Below are positions 25,948 through 35,143 of a stretch of 64,000 nt of DNA, piece by piece (positions within the stretch are counted from its first letter, which is position 1; every line of letters begins with the position of its first letter). A model generated the notes under the pieces. The model saw only the letters and a program-made list of their open reading frames with translations. It was not told the DNA's origin and did not search any database. A program made the translations under genes and the position numbers. The stretch lies in NCBI RefSeq assembly GCF_000975135.1, contig NZ_BBRF01000003.1, forward strand, positions 211,469 to 275,468, given 5' to 3'. Source of the DNA: Demequina aurantiaca. Its GTDB lineage: Bacteria > Actinomycetota > Actinomycetes > Actinomycetales > Demequinaceae.

Positions 25948-28701
25948 ACCACCACCCGCCGCCTGCTTTCGCCGCTGGGACTCACCGCCACCATCACCGC
26001 GGTGGCCATGGCAGCACTCATCACGGGTGGCATCGTCGCGGACACGAGTTCCCCGGCGGAAAGCGCCGAACCGCACGCCGTCGCTCCCCTTCGCGGAGCC
26101 ACCACCGACCAGAACTTCTACTTTGTGATGGCGGACCGCTTCGCCAACGGCGACACCTCGAACGACGATGGCGGACTGGGCGACGACCCCATGGTCTCGG
26201 GCTTCGATCCCACGCAGGCGGGCTTCTACCAGGGTGGGGACCTCAAGGGGCTGACGGACAGGCTCGACTACATCGAGGGCCTAGGCACCACCGCGCTCTG
26301 GCTCACCCCCAGCTTCACCAACAAGGCCGTGCAGGTCGAGGACAACTCCGCTGGCTATCACGGCTACTGGATTACCGACTTCACGAACATCGACCCGCAC
26401 CTGGGCACCAACGACGAGCTCACGACCCTGGTGGACGCCGCCCACGAGCGCGGCATGAAGGTGTTCTTCGACATCATCACCAACCACACCGCGGATGTGA
26501 TCGGCTACGAGTCCAACCCGCGTGAGGCGTACGTGTCCAAGGACGAGCGGCCGTACACCGATGCGTCGGGACAGGAATTCGACGACCGCGACTATTCGTA
26601 TGGAGGGGACGATGCCGCCACCGGCTTCCCCCCGCTCGACGCCCAAACATCATTCCCGTACGTCCCGGTGCTCGATCCCGGTGAAGAGGATGCCAAGACT
26701 CCCGCGTGGCTGAACGACGTGACGCTCTATCACAACCGCGGAAACACCACCTTTACCGGGGAGGACAGCCAATACGGCGACTTCTTTGGGTTGGACGATC
26801 TGTTCACCGAGAACCCCGTGGTGGTGGACGGCATGATCGACATCTACAGCACGTGGATCAAGGACTTTGGCATTGACGGCTTCCGCATCGACACCATGCG
26901 CCACGTGGACGACGGCTTCTGGCAGCGCTTTGGGCCCGAGGTACTGCAGTTCGCGCACGACCAGGGCAAGGAGGACTTCTTCATGTTCGGCGAGGTGTTC
27001 GACACGTCGCGCCCCTATACGTCCTCCTTCACCACGATGGATCGCATGCAGGCCGTGCTCGACTTCCCGTTCCAGGACGCGGCCCGCTCGTACGCCTCGG
27101 GCGGCGGCAGCGCGCAGGCGCTGGCCGACTTCTACGCCGGCGACGACTGGTACACGGACGCGGACTCCAACGCGTATCAACTACCCACGTTCCTCGGCAA
27201 CCACGACATGGGCCGCATCGGTAGCTTCATCCAGGCCGACAATCCCGGCATCGCGGACGACGAGGCGCTGGCGCGGGACACCCTCTCCCACCAACTCATG
27301 TACCTCACGCGCGGCAACCCGGTCATCTACTACGGCGACGAGCAGGGCTTCACCGGCGAGGGCGGCGACATCCAGTCGCGCCAGCCGATGTTCGCTACGC
27401 AGATTGACGAGTACGTGTCGCAGGATCTGATCGGCACCGACGTGACCCAGGCCGAGGACACCTACGACACCACCCACCCGCTTTACGCGACCATCGCTGA
27501 CCTCGCGGCGCTGACCAAGGAGCACCCGGCGTTACGCGACGGCGTCCAGCAGAACCGCTACGCCGACCCCGGCGCCGGGATATACGCGTTCTCCCGCATG
27601 GATCGCGACGAGGGTGTCGAGTACCTGGTAGCCATCAACAATTCCAACGAGGAGCGCACCGCTAGCGTGTCGACCTGGTCGCCGTCCACGGATTTTGCAG
27701 GCATCTACGGCGCCGATGCCGTGGCGACGTCCGGCGCTAGTGGTGAGGTGGGTGTGGCCGTCCCGGCCACGTCTGCCGTGGTGTACCAAGCGGCCAAGCC
27801 AATCCCGGCATCGGCCGATGCTCCTGGCGTGACGATCTCCGAGGCGGACTCAGCGCCCGAGGCCCCCGGTCGCGTGCGCGTGGCCGCAGAGGTCGACTCC
27901 GACGCCTATGCGGAGGTGTCCTTCTGGGCCGATGCCGGGGATGGGTGGCAATACATCGGCACCGACGACAATGCGCCGTTCGTGGTCTACCAGGATGTTT
28001 CCTCGCTCGCGCCGGGCACAGCGGTTCAGTACGCGGCCGTGGTGGCCGACAACGCGGGCCACACGGCGACATCGGAGTTCGCGAGCGCCCAGGTTCCCGC
28101 CCCGGAGGTAAACATCACCTCGCCGGAGGTGGGCGCGACCTTGGGCTCGGCGCCCGTGATCAGCGCGACCGTCCTACCGGACCGGCCCGGGACGTCGGTG
28201 ATGTTCCAGCGTCAGGTCGACGGCGGGGACTGGGAAGAGGTTGGAACGGATGCGTCCGCGCCTGTCTACACCGTGATTGACGATGCCACGGAGCTTCAAG
28301 ACGGCGCGGACGTTCTCTACCGCGCCATCGCAACTCAGGATGGGGTGGAGGCTCGGTCGCTAGCGCTGTCCACGCGCGCCGGCGCACTCGCTCAGCCCGA
28401 TGAGGTGGCCCTGCCCGGCACGGTAAATACGGCGATGGGCTGCGGCGAGGACTGGGCGCCGTGGTGCGACCAGGCGCAGATGACTCTCGATGCCGACGCT
28501 GCCACGTGGTCCATCACCGTGGACCTACCCGCGGGCGACTACGAATACAAGATCGCGATCGACCGCGCGTGGGACGAAAACTACGGCGTCGATGGCGTGC
28601 CCGACGGCGCGAACATCCCGCTGTCGCTGAGTGCGGACTCGACCGTGACATTCACCTACGACAACGAGACACACGTGGTGACGGTGGAAGGCGCGAGTTA
28701 G
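25945..28701 (+). CDS. Secreted multidomain alpha-amylase (GH13)
   Basis: A 918-aa exported starch-degrading enzyme. Residues 1-41 form a signal peptide (RR, hydrophobic core, AES-A). The GH13 barrel runs from about 50 to 520: nucleophile D316 in GFRIDTMRH, acid/base E350 in FGEVFD, H420-D421 in FLGNHD, and FFDIITNHT (region I). An all-beta domain C follows (to about 615), then two Ig/FN3-like modules with VSFWADAGDGWQYIG and VMFQRQVDGGDWEEVG (about 630-805). The C-terminal ~100 residues resemble the X25 module of pullulanase-type enzymes (MGCGEDWAPWCDQ, YKIAIDRAWDENYG). It probably feeds the glycogen/maltose metabolism represented by glgA/glgC. Confidence 0.92.
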   Translation: MTTTRRLLSPLGLTATITAVAMAALITGGIVADTSSPAESAEPHAVAPLRGATTDQNFYFVMADRFANGDTSNDDGGLGDDPMVSGFDPTQAGFYQGGDLKGLTDRLDYIEGLGTTALWLTPSFTNKAVQVEDNSAGYHGYWITDFTNIDPHLGTNDELTTLVDAAHERGMKVFFDIITNHTADVIGYESNPREAYVSKDERPYTDASGQEFDDRDYSYGGDDAATGFPPLDAQTSFPYVPVLDPGEEDAKTPAWLNDVTLYHNRGNTTFTGEDSQYGDFFGLDDLFTENPVVVDGMIDIYSTWIKDFGIDGFRIDTMRHVDDGFWQRFGPEVLQFAHDQGKEDFFMFGEVFDTSRPYTSSFTTMDRMQAVLDFPFQDAARSYASGGGSAQALADFYAGDDWYTDADSNAYQLPTFLGNHDMGRIGSFIQADNPGIADDEALARDTLSHQLMYLTRGNPVIYYGDEQGFTGEGGDIQSRQPMFATQIDEYVSQDLIGTDVTQAEDTYDTTHPLYATIADLAALTKEHPALRDGVQQNRYADPGAGIYAFSRMDRDEGVEYLVAINNSNEERTASVSTWSPSTDFAGIYGADAVATSGASGEVGVAVPATSAVVYQAAKPIPASADAPGVTISEADSAPEAPGRVRVAAEVDSDAYAEVSFWADAGDGWQYIGTDDNAPFVVYQDVSSLAPGTAVQYAAVVADNAGHTATSEFASAQVPAPEVNITSPEVGATLGSAPVISATVLPDRPGTSVMFQRQVDGGDWEEVGTDASAPVYTVIDDATELQDGADVLYRAIATQDGVEARSLALSTRAGALAQPDEVALPGTVNTAMGCGEDWAPWCDQAQMTLDADAATWSITVDLPAGDYEYKIAIDRAWDENYGVDGVPDGANIPLSLSADSTVTFTYDNETHVVTVEGAS

Positions 28702-29088
28702 TCAGGCCTTGAGCCCGCGCCGCTTCGCGACCCATCCAGCAATCAAACGCCAGCCTATGAGAGTCACTGCGAGGAACAACGCTGCGACGATCATGAACGA
28801 GACCGCCACTCCTTGGCCGCTCACTAGTCGTAGCAGCATGCCGACTCCCAGCGTCGCCGCCCAGACGATCACGCCGGTGGGCCACCACGCGCACGGCTTG
28901 TTCCATGCCTTAGCCAGCACCCAGCCAGCGGCGGCTCCCGCGAGGAACGGCCACAGCGTGCCGAGCAGCCCCAGCCCGTTGCCACCCAGAATGCCCTCTT
29001 CATGGGTCGCGCGACCGATGACCGCGAACACGAGGATCGCTCCCGCGTCCAACGCGGCTGCACCGCGAGCCGCCTGCTTGAGATTCAT
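28702..29088 (-). CDS. DUF3054 membrane protein
   Basis: A 128-aa protein with four transmembrane segments. FAVIGRATHEEG, WPFLAGAAAGWVLAKAW, TGVIVWAATLGVGMLLR and GQGVAVSFMIVA match the DUF3054 pattern common in actinobacteria. Function is unknown. Its stop abuts the amylase stop (convergent). It follows the SpoU methyltransferase gene on the same strand with a 54-bp gap, and an AAAGG ribosome site precedes the ATG. Confidence 0.85.
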   Translation of the reverse strand: MNLKQAARGAAALDAGAILVFAVIGRATHEEGILGGNGLGLLGTLWPFLAGAAAGWVLAKAWNKPCAWWPTGVIVWAATLGVGMLLRLVSGQGVAVSFMIVAALFLAVTLIGWRLIAGWVAKRRGLKA

Positions 29089-29110
29089 GGTGAGCCTTTC
29101 AGAAAGTCGG

Positions 29111-29127
29111 CGTGGCGCACCGCCACG
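29111..29127 (-). terminator. Candidate hairpin downstream of the SpoU methyltransferase gene
   Basis: CGTGGCG pairs perfectly with CGCCACG around a CAC loop, in the gap between the two minus-strand genes. A short T-rich patch follows on the minus strand. It could be a terminator or an attenuating hairpin. Confidence 0.4.
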
Positions 29128-29142
29128 GCCACGTCTTGAGTC

Positions 29143-29952
29143 TTAGCGGACGCGCAGTTCCCACAGCGCCACCGCCGATGCCGCGGCCACGTTGAGCGAG
29201 TCCACTCCCCCGACCATGGGGATCACCACGGGCACGTCCACGTGGTCGAGTGCGGCTCGGGTCATGCCGTCGCCCTCGGTTCCCATCACGAGCGCCACAC
29301 GGTCGTCCGCCCGCGCGGCGAACTCATCCAGCGGCACCGCACCCTCTGCCAGCGCCATGCCTGCCACCACAAAGCCTGACTCGCGTAGCTCGTCCAGCAC
29401 TCCTGGCCAGGTCTCGGCCCGCGTCCACGGCACTTGAAACACCGTCCCCATCGACACCTTCACGCTGCGGCGGTACAGCGGGTCCGCGCACGTGGGCGAC
29501 ACGATCACGGCATCGGCGCCTATCCCGGCGACCGAGCGGAAGATCGCCCCCACGTTCGTGTGGTCCACGATTCCTTCGAGCACCACCACTCGCCTTGCGT
29601 CTCGCACCAGATCCGCAACGGAGGGCAACACCGGCCGATGCATCGCAGCCAGCGCCCCGCGGTGCACCTGGTACCCGGTGACCTCCTCGAGCACGTCGTC
29701 CGGCGCCACATACAGCGTCACGTCGGTCGCGGCCGCTCCCAGCGCCTCGACGATGCCGTGCACCCACTTGGGGGTCATGAGCAGCGAGCGGGGTGAGTGC
29801 CCGGCACGCACAGCTCGCGCGATCACCTTGGCACCCTCGGCCATATAGAGTCCGCGCTCAGCTTCGAGGGAGCGGCGCAACGCCACGTCGGTGAGCCCGC
29901 GGTAGTCACTCAGGCGCGGGTCGTCGGCTGACTCAATGGGGATCACTGGCAT
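29143..29952 (-). CDS. SpoU/TrmH-family RNA 2'-O-methyltransferase
   Basis: A 269-aa RNA methyltransferase with an N-terminal substrate-binding domain and a knotted AdoMet domain. The three SpoU motifs are visible: HTNVGAIFRS, LVMGTEGDGM, and IPMVGGVDSLNVAAASAV. Substrate (tRNA or 23S rRNA) cannot be fixed from sequence. In mycobacteria the related Rv0881 or Rv3579c would be candidates. Confidence 0.9.
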   Translation of the reverse strand: MPVIPIESADDPRLSDYRGLTDVALRRSLEAERGLYMAEGAKVIARAVRAGHSPRSLLMTPKWVHGIVEALGAAATDVTLYVAPDDVLEEVTGYQVHRGALAAMHRPVLPSVADLVRDARRVVVLEGIVDHTNVGAIFRSVAGIGADAVIVSPTCADPLYRRSVKVSMGTVFQVPWTRAETWPGVLDELRESGFVVAGMALAEGAVPLDEFAARADDRVALVMGTEGDGMTRAALDHVDVPVVIPMVGGVDSLNVAAASAVALWELRVR

Positions 29953-30186
29953 GCGCCCATTGTTCCAGGTGCGTCCCGTCGTGAAGGCGCATGCTTGCCC
30001 GCTCCTTCAGTTCGGGACCCACGTGCCTTCAGGAAGGACGCCCCCAATGTTGTCCTTCGGGAAGGGACACGCGCGGCCACGGAACGCGCAGAAGCCCCGG
30101 CGGGCAATACCCGCCGGGGCTCCTACTGCTGGGCTACTGCAGGGGATCGCGACTGCGCCGTATCAGCGCAACGACGGCATCAACCG
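29953..30186. other. Intergenic region between SPFH and SpoU genes
   Basis: A 234-bp gap with no convincing gene. It contains several short imperfect CCTTC/GAAGG inverted repeats (about 30010-30070) and one strong hairpin (30094-30120). The left part must hold the SpoU gene promoter. Confidence 0.6.
30094..30120 (-). terminator. Hairpin terminator after the NfeD-SPFH operon
   Basis: A perfect 11-bp stem, GCCCCGGCGGG / CCCGCCGGGGC, with a CAATA loop, 67 bp beyond the SPFH stop. The T-run is poor, as often in high-GC genomes. Confidence 0.6.
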
Positions 30187-31257
30187 CTAGTTCTGGCCCT
30201 TTTCCGCGTTCGGATCCAAACGGCGACCCGACTTGGTTCCAGCATCGGTCGCGTCGGCCGTGGCGTCCTCGACCTCTCGGCGTGCCGCGGCCAGCGCCTC
30301 ACGCGGGTCTACCAGGGCGGACGTGATGTTGCTGGGCTTGCGATCTGGCGACGCCTTCAGCGGCTCCTCGCCGTCCTCGTAGCCGAATCCGGCGGACACT
30401 GCCTTGAGCGCACCGGTAAATTCGGTGGGCACAAACCAGATCTTGTTGGACTCGGTCTTGGCGATCTCTGGCAACATCTGCAGGTACTGGTACGCGAGCA
30501 GCTTGGAGTCGGCATCACCCTGGTGAATGGCGTCGAACACCTGGAGAATGGCACGGGCCTCACCCTCGGCACGGAGAATCTTGGACTGTGCGTCGCCTTC
30601 TGCAGTCAGGATCGCGGACTGCTTCTCGCCCTCGGCGGTCAGAATCGCCGACTGCTTGACACCCTCGGCGGTCAGAATCGCGGCACGACGGTCACGCTCG
30701 GCGCGCATCTGCTTCTCCATAGAGTCCTTGATGGACATGGGCGGCTCGATGGCCTTCAGCTCGACACGGTTGACGCGAATACCCCACTTGCCGGTGGCCT
30801 CATCCAGGATGCCGCGCAGCTGACCGTTGATCTGGTCACGGCTGGTGAGCGTCTGCTCGAGGTCCATCGTTCCGACAATGTTACGCAGTGTCGTGGTGGT
30901 GAGCTGCTCCACACCGGTGATGTAGTTCGCGATCTCGTACACAGCTGCACGAGCGTCGGTCACCTGGAAGTAGATGACGGAGTCGATGTCCACCACCAGG
31001 TTGTCCGAGGTAATCACGGACTGAGGCGGGAACGAATACACGAGTTCGCGGCGGTCAACCTTGTGGCGGACCTTGTCAACGAACGGCACCAGGAAGTGCA
31101 GTCCGGCGTCCATGGTGCGCGAGTAGCGACCCAGACGTTCCACGATGTACGACTGTGTCTGTCGCACGACGACGATCGCCTTGGCGATGGTGACGATCAC
31201 GAAGATCGCCAGCACAATCACGGCAACGAGCCCCACAATCTGGCCAGTGTTTTCCAT
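30187..31257 (-). CDS. SPFH/stomatin-like membrane scaffold protein
   Basis: A 356-aa SPFH protein: N-terminal transmembrane anchor (about 5-30), SPFH domain (QSYIVERLGRYSRTMDAG through VELKAIEPPMSI), then a coiled coil with an 11-residue repeat (ILTAEGVKQSA, ILTAEGEKQSA, ILTAEGDAQSK, ILRAEGEARA). The tail of about 70 residues is polar. Such proteins oligomerise on membrane microdomains. NfeD, encoded three bases upstream, is its usual partner. Confidence 0.92.
   Translation of the reverse strand: MENTGQIVGLVAVIVLAIFVIVTIAKAIVVVRQTQSYIVERLGRYSRTMDAGLHFLVPFVDKVRHKVDRRELVYSFPPQSVITSDNLVVDIDSVIYFQVTDARAAVYEIANYITGVEQLTTTTLRNIVGTMDLEQTLTSRDQINGQLRGILDEATGKWGIRVNRVELKAIEPPMSIKDSMEKQMRAERDRRAAILTAEGVKQSAILTAEGEKQSAILTAEGDAQSKILRAEGEARAILQVFDAIHQGDADSKLLAYQYLQMLPEIAKTESNKIWFVPTEFTGALKAVSAGFGYEDGEEPLKASPDRKPSNITSALVDPREALAAARREVEDATADATDAGTKSGRRLDPNAEKGQN
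30583..30714 (-). repeat. 33-bp tandem repeat in the SPFH gene
   Basis: Approximate limits. Four diverged 33-bp units encode the 11-residue repeat (ILTAEG..QSA) of the SPFH coiled coil. It is coding sequence under structural constraint, not a mobile repeat. Confidence 0.7.
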
Positions 31258-31260
31258 GTC

Positions 31261-31695
31261 TTACTCCTTCTCTGGTGCGACGATCGCCGTCGCGCCACTG
31301 ATGGCCACTACGGTGACCTCGGAACCTTCGGGAATGACGGGCGCATCGTCCGGCGTGCGGGCGCTCCACACCTCGCCATTGAGCTTGACTCGCCCTGACG
31401 TCTCAGTGATTTCGTCAATGGTGCGCGCCTCGCGTCCTACCAGCGCGTTTGAGTTCATCTCAATCAGGGGGCTCTTCTTGCGCATCACAGTGATGAGGTA
31501 CGGACGCAGCAGTACGAACAGCAACGCCGACACCACGGCAAAGACAATCGCGGAGACCCACCATTCGACGCCGAATAGGGCGACACCGCCAGCCGCAAGA
31601 GCACCGCCCGCAAGCATCGCGAACGTGAGGTCAAGCGTGAAAACTTCGATAATTCCAAGGCCCATAGCCCCGACAAACCACCACAACCATTGCAT
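31261..31695 (-). CDS. NfeD-family membrane protein
   Basis: A 144-aa short-form NfeD without the protease domain: transmembrane segments at about 5-25 and 30-75 and a C-terminal OB-fold (ALVGREARTIDEITETSGRVKLNGEVW). These proteins pair with SPFH proteins at membrane microdomains. A strong AAGGAGGTG ribosome site precedes the ATG at 31695. It is the first gene of the pair. Confidence 0.9.
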   Translation of the reverse strand: MQWLWWFVGAMGLGIIEVFTLDLTFAMLAGGALAAGGVALFGVEWWVSAIVFAVVSALLFVLLRPYLITVMRKKSPLIEMNSNALVGREARTIDEITETSGRVKLNGEVWSARTPDDAPVIPEGSEVTVVAISGATAIVAPEKE

Positions 31696-31831
31696 GGCAC
31701 ACCTCCTTGTAGGAAGGCTACCAAGCGGCGCCTACCTGGACTATCGTCCCACGGTATGAATCAGCGACCAGCGACAGGTCATCCCACCGCACGATGCCGT
31801 GGCAGGGTTCACGAGTAGCGGCGCCGGAGAG

Positions 31832-32617
31832 TCAGGAAGCGCGTCGCGCGGAGTAGCGACCCGCGTCCTCGCGCAGGTCCACTGGCATGTCATAGAGCGC
31901 GGATAGGTTCTCCGAAGTGAGCGTCTCGGCGATGGGTCCGGCCGCGGTGATCCTGCCGTCGCGGATGAGTGACACGTGCGTGAAGCCCACGGGAATCTCC
32001 TCGACGTGGTGCGTCACCATGATCATCGCCGGGGACCGGTGGTCGCCAGCAAGTTCTGTCAGCGCCAAGAGCAGTTCCTCGCGCCCACCGAGGTCAAGGC
32101 CCGCGGACGGCTCGTCGAGCAGCAACAATTCGGGGTCGACCATGAGAGCCCGGGCGATCTGGGCCCGCTTGCGCTCACCCTCGCTCAGGGTGCCGTACTG
32201 CCGGTCGGCGAAGCCGCTCATGCCGAATGCGCCCAGCAGCGCATCGGCACGCTCCTCGTCGACGCCCTCGTATTCCTCGCGCCAGCGTCCCGTCACGCCA
32301 TACGCGGCAGTGATGACGACATTGCGGACGGTCTCGTGACGCGGGATACGGTCGGCCAGCGCCGCACTGGACAGGCCAATGCGCACGCGAAGCTCGCTCG
32401 TGTCGGTCTCGCCAAGGTGCTCGCCCAGGACAGTCACGGAGCCCGAGGTGGGGAACATCTGCGCCGCCGCGAGTGACATCAGGGTGGTCTTGCCGGCGCC
32501 ATTTGGTCCGAGGATCACCCAGCGCTCGTCATCGTTCACCGTCCACGAGACGTCGTGCAGGATTTCGTTGTCGTCACGCCGTAGCGAAACACCCTCGATG
32601 CGCAGTACCTCAGTCAT
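31832..32617 (-). CDS. Orphan ABC transporter ATP-binding protein
   Basis: A 261-aa single ATPase domain: Walker A GPNGAGKTT, signature LSEGERKRAQIARAL (E replaces the second G), Walker B LLLLDEPSAGLD, H-loop VTHHVEEIP. The long HHVEEIP segment and the SEGE signature resemble the ModF/YlmA-type cytoplasmic ATPases. No permease is encoded nearby, so it may act with an unlinked permease or outside transport. A TAGGCT box lies six bases before the ATG. Confidence 0.85.
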   Translation of the reverse strand: MTEVLRIEGVSLRRDDNEILHDVSWTVNDDERWVILGPNGAGKTTLMSLAAAQMFPTSGSVTVLGEHLGETDTSELRVRIGLSSAALADRIPRHETVRNVVITAAYGVTGRWREEYEGVDEERADALLGAFGMSGFADRQYGTLSEGERKRAQIARALMVDPELLLLDEPSAGLDLGGREELLLALTELAGDHRSPAMIMVTHHVEEIPVGFTHVSLIRDGRITAAGPIAETLTSENLSALYDMPVDLREDAGRYSARRAS

Positions 32618-32623
32618 GATCCG

Positions 32624-32629
32624 AGCCTA
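32624..32629 (-). promoter_or_regulatory. -10 box for leaderless ABC ATPase transcript
   Basis: TAGGCT on the minus strand, six bases before the ATG at 32617, in the 9-bp gap after glgA. Confidence 0.45.
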
Positions 32630-33829
32630 TCCGAGGATCTCTCGGTACACGCCCAGAGTTCGCTCGCCAATGGTCTCCCAGGAGAAGTCGTTGGTCGCGC
32701 GTTCACGTCCCGCCCGACCCCACCGCTGGGCACGCTCCACATCGGACACGGAATCGGTCAGCGCGGCCGCGAGGTCGCTCACGAACTCGTCGGGTCGCAA
32801 CGGTGTGCCGGTGCCATCCGTCACCTGGTCAATGGGCACCAGGATTCCGGTCTCGCCGTGCACCACCACCTCGGGGATGCCCCCGGTCGCCGATGCGACG
32901 ACGGGCAGTCCCACGGCCATCGCCTCAAGGTTGACGATGCCGAGCGGCTCATAGACCGACGGGCAGACGAAGGCCGTGCACGCGTCGAGGACGGCGACTA
33001 GCTCGGCGCGCGGCAGGTGCTTCTCGATCCAAATCACTCCGTCGCGGGTCTCCTGGAGCTTCGCAACCGCACCAGAGACCTCCGCAGCAATCTCTTTGGT
33101 GTCGGGGGCACCGGCACACAACACCACCTGGATCTCCGGCGGAAGTTGCTCGACGGCCCTCAGGAAGTACGGCAGCCCCTTCTGACGCGTGATGCGCCCC
33201 ACAAAAACCAGCGCCGGGCGATCCCTGTCGATCCCCCAGTGCTTGACCACAGCATCGGCCGCAGCCTTGTCCTCGTCTGTGCTGGGCGCGGCCCAGGCAT
33301 CGACGTCGATGCCGTTGTGCACCACGCGAACCTTGTCCGGATCGATCGCCGGGTAACACCGCAGGATGTCGTCGCGCATCCCACCGCTCACCGCGATCAC
33401 GCCATCCGCGGCCTCATATGCCGTCTTCTCGATCCATGACGACACCGCGTAGCCGCCGCCAAGTTGCTCGGCCTTCCACGGGCGCAACGGCTCGAGTGAG
33501 TGGGCGCTGAGGACGTGCGGGATGGCGTGCAGGCGTGCCGCGAGGTGGCCTGCCATGTTTGCGTACCAGGTGTGCGAGTGGACCAGGTCGGCGCCCGCGC
33601 AGTCGTTCGCCATGGGCAAGTTGTGCGCGAGTACGTCGAGCGACGCGTCGCCCACGCCTCCGCCCAGGGCCGAGTAACCCGTGACGTGCGGCTCGTCGCG
33701 CTCGCCGTCGAAGGCTCGCACCTCTACGTCGATGTGCTCCCGCAGGACGGCAGCGAGTTCGGTGACGTGTACTCCGGCGCCTCCATAGATGTGGGGCGGG
33801 TATTCGCGAGTGAGGATGTCGGTGCGCAT
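32627..33829 (-). CDS. glgA: Glycogen synthase (GT4, Coryne type) / maltose-1-phosphate synthase
   Basis: A 400-aa GT-B glycosyltransferase of the actinobacterial GlgA/GlgM group: MRTDILTREYPPHIYGGAGVHV, VHSHTWYAN, VGRITRQKGLPY and the nucleotide/acceptor site CPSVYEPLGIVNLEAMA. In mycobacteria this enzyme makes maltose-1-phosphate from ADP-glucose for the GlgE route, while elsewhere it elongates glycogen; the sequence alone does not decide. The start MRTDIL at 33829 is preferred over GTG at 33838 because it matches the family and lies seven bases after TAGCGT. Divergent from glgC, its ADP-glucose supplier. Confidence 0.92.
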   Translation of the reverse strand: MRTDILTREYPPHIYGGAGVHVTELAAVLREHIDVEVRAFDGERDEPHVTGYSALGGGVGDASLDVLAHNLPMANDCAGADLVHSHTWYANMAGHLAARLHAIPHVLSAHSLEPLRPWKAEQLGGGYAVSSWIEKTAYEAADGVIAVSGGMRDDILRCYPAIDPDKVRVVHNGIDVDAWAAPSTDEDKAAADAVVKHWGIDRDRPALVFVGRITRQKGLPYFLRAVEQLPPEIQVVLCAGAPDTKEIAAEVSGAVAKLQETRDGVIWIEKHLPRAELVAVLDACTAFVCPSVYEPLGIVNLEAMAVGLPVVASATGGIPEVVVHGETGILVPIDQVTDGTGTPLRPDEFVSDLAAALTDSVSDVERAQRWGRAGRERATNDFSWETIGERTLGVYREILG

Positions 33830-33836
33830 GACTCCC

Positions 33837-33842
33837 ACGCTA
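33837..33842 (-). promoter_or_regulatory. -10 box for leaderless glgA transcript
   Basis: TAGCGT on the minus strand, seven bases before the ATG at 33829. It supports the shorter glgA start. Confidence 0.4.
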
Positions 33843-33866
33843 GTGCGTCCAAGTTGCGCGCGCCCC

Positions 33867-33895
33867 TTTCACACGCGGCGAGACCACAGTAGGCT
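33867..33895 (+). promoter_or_regulatory. glgC promoter
   Basis: TTTCAC (33867-33872) and TAGGCT (33890-33895) are spaced 17 bases. The -10 box ends six bases before the glgC ATG at 33902, implying a leaderless mRNA. Confidence 0.5.
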
Positions 33896-33901
33896 GGCGA
33901 T

Positions 33902-35143
33902 ATGTCAGATCCCAAGGTACTTGCCATCGTCCTGGCTGGAGGCGAGGGCAAGCGCCTGATGCCCCTGACCGCTGCCCGCGCTAAGCCTGCAGTCCCGTTC
34001 GGTGGTACATACCGCCTCGTGGACTTCGCCCTCAGCAACCTGGTCAACTCGGGGTACTTGCATGTCGTGGTGCTCACGCAATACAAGTCGCACTCGCTGG
34101 ACCGCCACATTGCCCGCACCTGGCGCATGTCGCCGCTGCTCGGCAACTACGTGGCTCCCGTGCCGGCGCAGCAGCGTCGCGGAAAGCACTGGTACCTGGG
34201 CAGCGCCGACGCCATCTACCAGTGCGTCAACATCATCGAGGACGAGCGTCCCGACATCGTGGTCATTGTGGGCGCCGACCACGTCTACCGCATGGACTTC
34301 TCGCAGATGGTCGAGGAACACATTGCCTCCGGTGCAGAGTTCTCCGTGGCCGGCATCCGCCAGCCCATTGAGCTCGCCAGCGAGTTTGGCGTCATCGACG
34401 TCGACAAGGACCAGCCGGGCATGATCAACGCGTTCCTCGAGAAGCCCAAGAACCCCGAGGGGCTTCCGGACAGCCCCGGCGAGGTGCTCGCGTCCATGGG
34501 TAACTACGTCGCCAACGCCGATGCGCTCCTTGAGGCACTTACCTCGGACACCGACAACGACGACTCCAAGCACGACATGGGCGGCGACATCGTCCCCTAC
34601 TTCGTAAACAAGGGCACGTGCGCCTTCTACGACTTCCAGAACAACGACGTCGCCGGATCCACGGACCGCGACCGCGACTACTGGCGCGACGTCGGAACCA
34701 TGGACTCGTACTACGACGCACACATGGACCTCATCGCCGTGATGCCCATCTTCAACGTGTACAACTCCAAGTGGCCGCTGCACCAGGGACTCATCACCGA
34801 GCCCCCCGCCAAGTTCATCCACTCCGAGGAAGGTCGCCTCGGCCACGCCGCTGACTCCGTCATCTCTCCCGGCGTGATCGTGTCCGGCGCCACCGTCACC
34901 GGCTCGGTACTCTCCCCCGGCGTGCGCCTGCACTCCTGGTCGAGCGTGTCCGACTCGATCCTGCTCGACCACGTCATCGTCAATCGTCACGCACAAGTGC
35001 ATCGCGCGATCATCGACAAGAACGTCATCATCGAGGAAGGTGCGCGCATCGGCATCGACCGCGAAGCGGACATCGCCCGTGGCTTTACCGTCACCGAGTC
35101 AGGTATCACCGTCGTCAGTAAGGGCACAGTGGTCAAGGCATGA
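33902..35143 (+). CDS. glgC: Glucose-1-phosphate adenylyltransferase
   Basis: GlgC makes ADP-glucose from ATP and glucose-1-phosphate, the committed step to glycogen and alpha-glucans. The 413-aa protein has the nucleotidyltransferase signature [49 protein letters not shown], and a C-terminal left-handed beta helix ([24 protein letters not shown]). It is divergent from glgA with 72 bp between the coding starts. It overlaps serB by ATGA. Confidence 0.96.
   Translation: MSDPKVLAIVLAGGEGKRLMPLTAARAKPAVPFGGTYRLVDFALSNLVNSGYLHVVVLTQYKSHSLDRHIARTWRMSPLLGNYVAPVPAQQRRGKHWYLGSADAIYQCVNIIEDERPDIVVIVGADHVYRMDFSQMVEEHIASGAEFSVAGIRQPIELASEFGVIDVDKDQPGMINAFLEKPKNPEGLPDSPGEVLASMGNYVANADALLEALTSDTDNDDSKHDMGGDIVPYFVNKGTCAFYDFQNNDVAGSTDRDRDYWRDVGTMDSYYDAHMDLIAVMPIFNVYNSKWPLHQGLITEPPAKFIHSEEGRLGHAADSVISPGVIVSGATVTGSVLSPGVRLHSWSSVSDSILLDHVIVNRHAQVHRAIIDKNVIIEEGARIGIDREADIARGFTVTESGITVVSKGTVVKA

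Noticed and set aside
30583..30714. Possible CRISPR-like repeats
   Set aside because: The period is a coding 33 bp encoding an 11-residue coiled-coil unit in frame with the SPFH gene; there are no unique spacers or cas genes.
33902..35002. 365-aa minus-strand frame opposite glgC
   Set aside because: The plus strand encodes an unmistakable GlgC; the minus frame has Val/His/Asp bias typical of antisense shadows.
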